12,379 nucleotides of DNA, from NCBI GenBank assembly GCA_946055125.1, contig CAMGFF010000032.1, forward strand, positions 1 through 12,379, given 5' to 3'. A model generated the notes under the pieces. It was not told where the DNA came from, ran no database searches, and was given only the letters and a program-made list of their open reading frames with translations. Source of the DNA: an uncultured Prevotellaceae bacterium (GTDB lineage: Bacteria > Bacteroidota > Bacteroidia > Bacteroidales > Muribaculaceae). Below, piece after piece: positions 1 through 5,830 of this stretch (within the stretch, counting starts at the first letter, position 1; the number at the start of each line of letters is the position of its first letter). A program made the position numbers and the translations under genes.

Positions 1-16
1 AAAACAAACTCTCATC

Positions 17-670
17 ATGAAGAAATCAATCTTTTGCGGCTTAATGCTCGCCGCTTCGGTGGCTGCCCCAGCCCAGTCGCTCGACAAAATGCAGTGGTTC
101 AACGAGCCTGCCAAGTGGGAAATCAAGAACAACTCGCTCTCCATGAGCGTAACGCCGCAGTCCGACTACTGGCGAATCTCTCACTATGGCTTCACCGTCG
201 ACGACGCTCCGTTTCTCTACACCCTGCGCGGTGGTGAATTTGAAGTGAAGGTGAAAGTGTCGGGCGACTACACTGCTCGATTCGACCAGGCCGGACTGAT
301 GCTGCGCATCGACCACGAGAACTACATAAAGGCCGGTATTGAATTTGTCGATGGAAAATACAACCTCAGCACCGTGGTCACTCACCACACCAGCGACTGG
401 AGCATAATCACCCTCGACCTCCCCGTGCCTTTTGTGTGGATTAAGGCCGTGCGACGCCTCGACGCCATCGAGGTGTTCTACTCCTTCGACGACGTGACCT
501 ACACCCTCATGCGCAACGCCTGGATGCCCGACAACCACCCCATCATGGTGGGCGTGATGGCCGCCTGTCCCGACGGCAACGGATTCAAAGCCCGTTTCGA
601 CAACTTCTCCATCAAGCACCTTCCCGACCAACGCCGCCTCGAGTGGCTAAAGCGCAACACCGCCCAGTAA
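17..670 (+). CDS. Secreted DUF1349 domain protein
   Basis: This 217-residue protein starts with a typical signal peptide (KK, then a hydrophobic stretch, with cleavage probably after about residue 19-20 near APAQ), so it is exported to the periplasm or beyond. There is no lipobox cysteine. The rest is one domain resembling DUF1349, a concanavalin-A-like beta-sandwich family. Seen motifs are FDQAGLMLR (residues 89-97), NYIKAGIE (102-109) and SDWS (126-129), with a closing RFDNFSI strand (193-199). The family has no firmly established biochemical role; some members are annotated as regulation-of-enolase-like, and the fold would suit carbohydrate binding, but that is inference. Start: the ATG at 17 precedes the signal peptide directly, and only 16 upstream bases are visible, so any promoter or operon partner lies outside. 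It converges on the mmd operon. Family assignment is fairly sure; function is unknown. Confidence 0.85.
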   Translation: MKKSIFCGLMLAASVAAPAQSLDKMQWFNEPAKWEIKNNSLSMSVTPQSDYWRISHYGFTVDDAPFLYTLRGGEFEVKVKVSGDYTARFDQAGLMLRIDHENYIKAGIEFVDGKYNLSTVVTHHTSDWSIITLDLPVPFVWIKAVRRLDAIEVFYSFDDVTYTLMRNAWMPDNHPIMVGVMAACPDGNGFKARFDNFSIKHLPDQRRLEWLKRNTAQ

Positions 671-756
671 CCTCTCTCTGCAGCCCACCGCGAGGCTGCC
701 CCGGCAATGAAACGTGAGATTGTTGCTTTCGGCTCTTCCCGGTCGTTGATATAACG

Positions 757-791
757 AAGGCCGGCACCCTGTGAGTGGGGGTGCCGGCCTT
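757..791. terminator. Bidirectional hairpin terminator between convergent genes
   Basis: A perfect 13-bp inverted repeat, 757-769 (AAGGCCGGCACCC) with 779-791 (GGGTGCCGGCCTT), has a 9-base loop. It sits between the stop of the DUF1349 gene (670) and the stop of mmdB (817), so it can end transcription from both sides. The T run after the stem is short on either strand (TTTCAG on plus; TTCGTT on minus). A small CGTT/AACG hairpin (744-756) abuts it on the left. Confidence 0.85.
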
Positions 792-816
792 TCAGTATTG
801 ATAAATCGCGGGCCGA

Positions 817-1968
817 TTAGCCGAGGAAGCCGAGAAGCACACCGGCTGCTACTGCCGAGCCGATCACGCCGGCAACATTCGGGCCCATGGCGTGCATGAG
901 CAGGTAGTTGCTGGGGTCGTACTTCTGTCCCATGTTGTTGGAGATGCGTGCCGACATTGGCACTGCCGACACTCCGGCGTTACCAATGAGCGGGTTGATC
1001 TTCTTGTCCTTGCCAAGGAAGAGGTTGAAGAACTTCACGAAGCACACTCCCGAAGCCGAGGCAATGCAGAATGCCATGAAGCCGAGCGCGAAGATGAAGA
1101 TTGTCTCCTTGGTGAGGAACTCCGATGCCTGGGTGGAGGCGCCCACCGTCATGCCCAGGAGAATGGTCACAATGTCGGTGAGGGCATTGCTGGCAGTCTT
1201 GGCAAGGCGGGTGGTCACGCCGCTCTCGCGCAGCAGGTTGCCGAAGAAGAGCATGCCGAGCAGTGGCAGGCCCGAGGGCACGAAGAAGCAGGTGAGAATC
1301 AGTCCGAAAATCGGGAACAGGATTTTCTCGTTCTGCGACACGGCGCGCGCGGGCTTCATGCGAATGAGGCGCTCCTTCTTGGTGGTGAGCAGGCGCATGA
1401 TAGGCGGCTGGATAACGGGCACAAGTGCCATGTAGGAGTAGGCCGACACGGCGATGGCTCCCATGAGGTTAGGGGCAAGTTTCGACGAGAGGAAGATTGC
1501 CGTAGGTCCGTCGGCGCCACCGATGATGGCGATTGCTCCGGCCTGGTCGGGGGCAAAGCCCAGCAGCAAGGCCACCATGTAGGCGCCGAAGATGCCAAAC
1601 TGTGCCGAGGCACCCACGAGCATCAGCTTGGGGTTGGCGAGCAAGGCCGAGAAGTCGGTCATGGCGCCAATGCCCAGGAAGATGAGTGGCGGGTACCAGC
1701 CGGCGCTCACTCCGTTGTAGAGAATGTTGAGCACCGAGCCCTCCTCATATATTCCTATCTCATTACCCAATTGGAAAGGTATGTTTCCAATCAAAATACC
1801 AAACCCGATTGGCACGAGCAGCATAGGCTCAAATTCATGCTTTATCGCGAGATAAATGAAGAAGAGACCCACGCAGAGCATTATCAGGTGAGGAATGGTT
1901 ACGTTGTAAAAACCAGTGAATTCCCAGAATTGCTGGAAGTTCTCACTGAAGAATTGCGCTAAATCCAT
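817..1968 (-). CDS. mmdB: Na+-translocating decarboxylase beta subunit (OadB/MmdB family)
   Basis: This 383-residue integral membrane protein is the Na+ channel/pump subunit of a biotin-dependent decarboxylase. It removes CO2 from carboxybiotin and couples this to Na+ export across the cytoplasmic membrane. Family landmarks are all present: GGADGPTAIFL (150-160), whose D153 matches Asp203 of Klebsiella OadB; Y179, matching Tyr229; and GNAGVSAVPMSAR (329-341), whose N330 and S339 match Asn373 and Ser382. Many hydrophobic segments run the whole length (for example about 25-62, 118-140, 218-245 and 290-318). Length is usual for MmdB/GcdB-type subunits, and the sequence looks intact. It is the last gene of the operon, with only 2 bases between it and the biotin carrier stop, which suggests translational coupling. 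The family is certain. Substrate is inferred from mce and mmdA in the same operon. Confidence 0.96.
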   Translation of the reverse strand: MDLAQFFSENFQQFWEFTGFYNVTIPHLIMLCVGLFFIYLAIKHEFEPMLLVPIGFGILIGNIPFQLGNEIGIYEEGSVLNILYNGVSAGWYPPLIFLGIGAMTDFSALLANPKLMLVGASAQFGIFGAYMVALLLGFAPDQAGAIAIIGGADGPTAIFLSSKLAPNLMGAIAVSAYSYMALVPVIQPPIMRLLTTKKERLIRMKPARAVSQNEKILFPIFGLILTCFFVPSGLPLLGMLFFGNLLRESGVTTRLAKTASNALTDIVTILLGMTVGASTQASEFLTKETIFIFALGFMAFCIASASGVCFVKFFNLFLGKDKKINPLIGNAGVSAVPMSARISNNMGQKYDPSNYLLMHAMGPNVAGVIGSAVAAGVLLGFLG

Positions 1969-1970
1969 TA

Positions 1971-2405
1971 TTATTCAATTATGATAATGTCGTTACCTTC
2001 AAGGACTGAGTCGCCCTTGTTCACACATATAGCCTTCACCACGCCGCTCTTGCCGGCATTGATGTTGTTCTCCATCTTCATAGCCTCGAGGATGGCCACA
2101 ACGTCGTTGGGGCTCACGGTGTCGCCCACTTTCACCTTCACGTCGATGATAACGCCGGGAAGCGGAGCCTTAACGGCCGACTGGCCGGCCGAAACCGAAG
2201 GCTTGCTTATCACCTTCTCGCCGGTGGCGGTGCGCGGTGCGGCAGTAGGCTTCACTGTCTTGATAACCACGGGAGCGGCTTTCTTTTGCTCAATCTCCAC
2301 TTTATAAGGCACACCATTCACTTCCACGGTAGCGATATTGTGGTCGATGTCGCCGATAGAAACTTTGTAGTCGTTTCCGTTGATTTTATATTTATATTCT
2401 TTCAT
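1971..2405 (-). CDS. mmdC: Biotin carrier protein of methylmalonyl-CoA decarboxylase
   Basis: This 144-residue cytoplasmic protein shuttles the carboxyl group from the MmdA carboxyltransferase to the MmdB pump. The C-terminal 70 or so residues form a biotinyl/lipoyl domain with the biotin site EAMKM at 107-111, so K110 should carry biotin. The upstream PLPG (81-84) is the usual entry to the domain. Residues 1-40 form a short beta-rich N-terminal segment seen in Bacteroidetes and GcdC-type carriers. Residues about 41-80 are a flexible Ala/Pro/Lys/Thr linker, shorter than in many glutaconyl-CoA decarboxylase carriers. There is no biotin carboxylase domain attached, and none encoded nearby. The gene lies 47 bases after the gamma subunit gene and 2 bases before mmdB. 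The leader is A/T-rich (CAAAAAGCA before ATG) with no clear Shine-Dalgarno, usual for the phylum. Confidence 0.95.
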   Translation of the reverse strand: MKEYKYKINGNDYKVSIGDIDHNIATVEVNGVPYKVEIEQKKAAPVVIKTVKPTAAPRTATGEKVISKPSVSAGQSAVKAPLPGVIIDVKVKVGDTVSPNDVVAILEAMKMENNINAGKSGVVKAICVNKGDSVLEGNDIIIIE

Positions 2406-2452
2406 TGCTTTTGTTTAATTAATGTGAGTTGTTGTTGAGGGAGTGAGTGTAA

Positions 2453-3400
2453 TTACCACGTTTTGCGGCTGGGTGTCTCGCGCAGGGTGTAGATCTTGGA
2501 GCTCCATGGCGAGTAGGCCTTCTTCACCTTGTTGATGGTGAGGATTGCATCCTCCTTGTCGTGGGCATTGAGGTGCTCATAGAGTGCCATGGCGATAGCA
2601 GCAATCTCCTCGCCCGAGTCGCCCTTCACGGTGTGTGGAGCTTCGTGGTTGGGAGCGATGGCTGCCACTTTCTTGCGGGTCGCACGCTTCTCATTGAGCT
2701 TGCCGAAGAAGTAGAAGCATATGCTCAGAAGCAGCAGTGCCGAGAACACTATGCCCATGGCCATGAGCGTGAGCACGAAGCCGTGGGGGTCGTTGGCGCG
2801 GAATTTCTCCACGCTGCTGTTGGTGCTCTCCACCTTGTTGCACTCACCGGGGGTGATGTAGCCGAGCTGGGCGCCATCGCGCACTTCCCAGCACTCGGGG
2901 TGGAATTTCACATTGTCGTCGTCCTTGTCGCCACTCACGCCATCCTGCTTCAGTGCAAAGGCACAGCCGGCGGGGAGCGATGCGGGCACAACAACTTCAT
3001 CAATTAAAGTCTTGCCATCGGCATCGAAGAGGTAGATGTGGTTGTCGATGCCGGGGGTTAGCTCAAAGCTCATGTGGAACGTGCCCTTGCCGGGGTCATC
3101 GTCGGCAAAGAAGAGCACGTGCTGCAGCGGGCCCAGCTTGGTGTTGTGGTCGCCGCGAGGCACGCCATACTTGGTGGGGACGCTCTTGTCGTCGGTGATA
3201 TACACGTTGGATATCTGCATCGATGCTCTTGTGGAGTTGAACAGCTCTATCCAGGCGTGTCGCTTGCCGTAGGCGTCGGTGATGTTGCTGTCGTTCTGCA
3301 CCATAACCTCATTGAACACTAAGCCCTTGCGGCCCTGTGCCATTGCTGCTACGGAGCAGAGCAGTGCTGCCAGCAATATTAATATTCCTTTTTTGTTCAT
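2453..3400 (-). CDS. oadG: OadG-family gamma subunit with extracytoplasmic lamin-tail domain
   Basis: This 315-residue membrane protein sits where the small gamma/delta subunit (OadG/MmdD) of Na+-pumping decarboxylases is expected. Order of parts: signal peptide (1-21, ending AMAQ); a lamin-tail-like (LTD) immunoglobulin-type domain (about 27-185) with FNEVMVQN, WIELFNST (50-57) and ISNVYITDD; a single membrane helix (about 207-232); and a cytoplasmic tail with basic residues at 235-244. The tail contains EEIAAIAMALYEHL (264-277) and ends SPWSSKIYTLRETPSRKTW. Topology (outside N-terminus, inside C-terminus) agrees with classical OadG, which anchors the carboxyltransferase to the beta subunit, but classical OadG is only about 80-120 residues and has no large outer domain. 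It lies between mmdA (27 bases upstream) and the biotin carrier gene (47 bases downstream). The role as complex gamma subunit is inferred from context, membrane helix and tail; what the LTD domain binds is unknown. Confidence 0.85.
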   Translation of the reverse strand: MNKKGILILLAALLCSVAAMAQGRKGLVFNEVMVQNDSNITDAYGKRHAWIELFNSTRASMQISNVYITDDKSVPTKYGVPRGDHNTKLGPLQHVLFFADDDPGKGTFHMSFELTPGIDNHIYLFDADGKTLIDEVVVPASLPAGCAFALKQDGVSGDKDDDNVKFHPECWEVRDGAQLGYITPGECNKVESTNSSVEKFRANDPHGFVLTLMAMGIVFSALLLLSICFYFFGKLNEKRATRKKVAAIAPNHEAPHTVKGDSGEEIAAIAMALYEHLNAHDKEDAILTINKVKKAYSPWSSKIYTLRETPSRKTW

Positions 3401-3427
3401 TTCTTGATTTTTTCGTGTGTGTTAAGA

Positions 3428-5041
3428 TTACAAAGGAATGTTGCCATGCTTCTTGGCCGGGTTGGTCACCTTCTTGGTCTGCAACTGCTGGAGGGCGCGA
3501 ATGATGCGGAAGCGGGTGTTGCGCGGCTCAATCACATCATCGATGTAGCCATACTTGGCTGCATTGAACGGCGTGCAGAAGAGCTGGTTATACTCAGCCT
3601 CCTTCTCAGCGATAAACTTGGCGAAGTCTTCCATAATCTTCTTTGCCTCTTCGGGCTTGCCTGCGTCCTTGGCCTCCTTGGCGGCTACCTTGGCTGTCTT
3701 GGCCTCCTTGGCATAGAGCACCTCAGCAGCGCCGGCGGCTCCCATCACGGCAATCTCGGCAGTTGGCCAAGCGTAGTTCATGTCGCCACGCAGCTGCTTG
3801 CAGCTCATCACGATGTGGCTGCCACCGTAGCTCTTGCGCAGTGTCACTGTCACCTTAGGCACTGTAGCCTCGCCGAAGGCGTAGAGCAGCTTCGCACCGT
3901 GGAGGATTACTGCATTATACTCTTGTCCGGTTCCCGGCAGGAAGCCCGGCACATCAACGAGAGTGACGAGTGGAATATTGAAGGCGTCGCAGAAGCGCAC
4001 GAAGCGGGCTGCCTTGCGCGATGCGTTGCAGTCGAGCACACCGGCAAGATACTTGGGCTGGTTGGCTACGATACCCACCGACTGGCCGTTGAAGCGGGCG
4101 AAGCCCACGATGATGTTCTTGGCATAGTTGGCCTGAACCTCAAGGAACTCTCCATTGTCGATGATTGCGCCAATCACGTCATACATGTTGTAGGCCTGGT
4201 TGGCTGACTCGGGGATAATCTCGTTAAGCGAGTCCTCCAAGCGGTCAATCGGGTCGGTGCACTCCACAAGGGGAGCCTCCTCAAGGTTGTTCTGCGGAAT
4301 GTAGCTGAAGAGCTTGCGGATAATCTTGATGGCCTCCTCGCCGTCCTCGGCAGCAAAGTGGGCCACGCCCGACTTCGATGCGTGAATCTCGGCTCCACCA
4401 AGCGCCTCTTGTGTCACGTCCTCGCCTGTCACGGTCTTAACCACCTTCGGGCCGGTGAGGAACATGTAGGAAATTCCCTTGGCCATGATGGTGAAGTCGG
4501 TGAGCGCGGGCGAATACACGGCGCCACCGGCACACGGGCCGAGGATTGCCGAAATCTGAGGCACTACGCCCGACGCAAGGATATTGCGCTGGAAAATCTC
4601 GGCATAGCCGCCAAGTGCGTTGATACCCTCCTGAATGCGTGCGCCACCCGAGTCGTTAAGGCCGATAACCGGTGCGCCGGTCTTCATGGCCATATCCATA
4701 ATCTTGCAGATCTTCTGCGCCATTGTCTCCGACAGCGAGCCACCAAACACGGTGAAATCCTGTGCAAACACATATACGAGGCGGCCTTCGATTGTTCCGT
4801 AGCCGGTCACCACGCCATCGCCGGGATAGGACTTCTTCTCCTGGCCGAAGTTGGTGCAGCGGTGACGCACAAACATATCAAGTTCCTCAAAACTTCCCTC
4901 ATCGAGAAGCTGTGCTATTCTCTCGCGAGCTGTGTATTTGCCCTTCTCATGCTGTTTCTGAATGGCCTTCTCGCCACCGCCGATACGTGCTTCTTCGCGC
5001 AGACGGATCAGCTCCTGTACTTTTTCAAGTTGACTACTCAT
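3428..5041 (-). CDS. mmdA: Methylmalonyl-CoA decarboxylase alpha subunit (carboxyltransferase)
   Basis: This 537-residue cytoplasmic enzyme transfers the carboxyl group of methylmalonyl-CoA to the biotin carrier, releasing propionyl-CoA. It has the two crotonase-like halves of the PccB/MmdA family. The N-terminal CoA-binding half carries SGGARIQEG (131-139) and GPCAGGAVYSPAL (168-180). The C-terminal half carries the oxyanion region GFLPGTGQE (366-374), KSYGGSH (403-409) and the end motif HGNIPL. At the position where PccB-type carboxylases often have a specificity-determining Asp, this protein appears to have I410. An Ala/Lys/Glu-rich stretch (about 443-485) is longer than in typical relatives. 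On sequence alone it could be called propionyl-CoA carboxylase beta chain, but the operon has an OadB pump and no biotin carboxylase, which favours the decarboxylase. It follows mce by 21 bases. Confidence 0.94.
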   Translation of the reverse strand: MSSQLEKVQELIRLREEARIGGGEKAIQKQHEKGKYTARERIAQLLDEGSFEELDMFVRHRCTNFGQEKKSYPGDGVVTGYGTIEGRLVYVFAQDFTVFGGSLSETMAQKICKIMDMAMKTGAPVIGLNDSGGARIQEGINALGGYAEIFQRNILASGVVPQISAILGPCAGGAVYSPALTDFTIMAKGISYMFLTGPKVVKTVTGEDVTQEALGGAEIHASKSGVAHFAAEDGEEAIKIIRKLFSYIPQNNLEEAPLVECTDPIDRLEDSLNEIIPESANQAYNMYDVIGAIIDNGEFLEVQANYAKNIIVGFARFNGQSVGIVANQPKYLAGVLDCNASRKAARFVRFCDAFNIPLVTLVDVPGFLPGTGQEYNAVILHGAKLLYAFGEATVPKVTVTLRKSYGGSHIVMSCKQLRGDMNYAWPTAEIAVMGAAGAAEVLYAKEAKTAKVAAKEAKDAGKPEEAKKIMEDFAKFIAEKEAEYNQLFCTPFNAAKYGYIDDVIEPRNTRFRIIRALQQLQTKKVTNPAKKHGNIPL

Positions 5042-5062
5042 GTCGTTGTGTTAAAGAGTTTT

Positions 5063-5482
5063 TTATTTGTTAGGGTTCTCGCAAAGCTCTGTGAGCGCTC
5101 CGCAAGTTGATTTCGGGTGAAGGAATGCAATGTTGAGTCCCTCGGCGCCACGGCGCGGTGCCTTGTCGATGAGGCGGCAGCCCTTGGCCTCGGCCTCGGC
5201 GAGAGCGTTGGCCACGCCATCCTCCACTGCAAATGCAATGTGCTGAATGCCGCCACGGCCTCCGTTGTTGGCAATGAACTTGGCGATGGCGCTGTCGTCG
5301 CTCGTGGCCTCAAGCAGCTCCACCTTTGTCTGGCCCACCTGGAAGAATGCTGTTTTCACTTTCTGGTCGGCCACTTCCTCAATAGCGAAGCACTTCAACC
5401 CAAGGACGTTCTCATAATAAGGGATAGCCTCTTCAAGGCTTGTTACGGCTATACCCACATGTTCGATATGCGAAATATTCAT
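5063..5482 (-). CDS. mce: Methylmalonyl-CoA epimerase
   Basis: This 139-residue cytoplasmic enzyme of the vicinal-oxygen-chelate (glyoxalase-like) superfamily interconverts (R)- and (S)-methylmalonyl-CoA, linking the mutase to the decarboxylase. Two beta-alpha-beta-beta-beta units are apparent. Expected metal ligands are H8 (HVGIAV), E55 (VELLE), H81 (IQHIAF) and E132 (LTEL), matching the His/Glu(Gln)/His/Glu set known for the family. The position of the first catalytic acid (Glu in the EEQ or PEHG motif of other epimerases) seems to be D39 in ADQKV, a conservative change. Length is normal. As first gene of the operon it sets the pathway: products of mutase are epimerised, then decarboxylated by the downstream Mmd complex. 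A promoter-like box lies about 115 bases upstream of the start. Identification is secure. Confidence 0.95.
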   Translation of the reverse strand: MNISHIEHVGIAVTSLEEAIPYYENVLGLKCFAIEEVADQKVKTAFFQVGQTKVELLEATSDDSAIAKFIANNGGRGGIQHIAFAVEDGVANALAEAEAKGCRLIDKAPRRGAEGLNIAFLHPKSTCGALTELCENPNK

Positions 5483-5630
5483 AACTTAAAAGTTTAAAAA
5501 ATTAGTTTTTTGTTCTTTAGTTAATTTTTATAGTTGTCTCTGTGCATTGTGCAGCAGTGTGCTATCGTTAAGGCACAGCCCACTACACACCACGTTGCAA
5601 AATTACTATTAAAAAATCAATTGCCCTAAC
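5483..5630 (-). promoter_or_regulatory. Promoter and leader region of the mce-mmd operon
   Basis: On the minus strand, TAATTTTG at 5598-5605 fits the Bacteroidetes -7 consensus TAnnTTTG exactly. The -33 element is poor: the best match at the right distance is TTAG (5626-5629, 20-bp spacing). This would give a leader of roughly 110 bases. The leader contains TGTGC three times on the plus strand (5541, 5548 and 5558) and one inverted copy (GCACA, 5573-5577). CTGTGC (5540-5545) can pair with GCACAG (5573-5578). The 40 bases just before the start codon are almost pure A/T. No protein-binding site is recognised. Confidence 0.5.
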
Positions 5631-5754
5631 CATTTTGCAAAAAAATTTACCCACCACGCCAAAACCACCTAAAAACCGCCCTTATAGCACACCCTCATCA
5701 ATGTCATCGCACACTGTTCCGGCACGCTCTCTCCCACTACGCCACTGAAAGAAG

Positions 5755-5797
5755 AATGAGGGGGAGCAGCGCCGTGGCGGCATTGCTCCCCCTCATT
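5755..5797 (-). terminator. Hairpin terminator downstream of nifJ
   Basis: A perfect 14-bp inverted repeat, 5755-5768 (AATGAGGGGGAGCA) with 5784-5797 (TGCTCCCCCTCATT), begins 33 bases after the nifJ stop. Its 15-base interior contains a second small stem, GCCG/CGGC (5771-5774 and 5778-5781). On the minus strand the stem is followed by the pyrimidine stretch TCTTCTTTC, which fits intrinsic termination of nifJ. Confidence 0.88.
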
Positions 5798-5830
5798 GGG
5801 ATTATTCAAGCACAGAGGCTTGTAATGGAA

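Larger units (their letters stand above)
5483..5830. other. Intergenic region between nifJ and the mce-mmd operon
   Basis: These 348 bases hold no convincing gene. Reading on the minus strand, the nifJ terminator comes first (5755-5797), then about 120 bases with no recognisable signal (roughly 5631-5754), then the promoter and leader of mce. This layout makes nifJ and the mmd operon separate transcription units even though they share a strand. Confidence 0.7.

Noticed and set aside
968..1002. In the intergenic view, a possible altered TPP motif of NifJ (residues 968-1002: GDGASYDIGFGG in place of the commoner GDGWAYDIGYGG)
   Set aside because: The coordinates here are residue numbers of the 5831-9391 protein. 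The substitutions are conservative, and the GDG and Asn positions are kept, so this looks like normal family variation.
892..1962. Open frames on the plus strand opposite mmdB
   Set aside because: The minus-strand product has every OadB landmark. The plus-strand translations are His/Glu/Gly-rich and match no family.
3428..5041. Propionyl-CoA carboxylase beta chain as the name for the carboxyltransferase
   Set aside because: Sequence alone allows it, but the operon contains an OadB Na+ pump and epimerase and no biotin carboxylase, favouring the decarboxylase.
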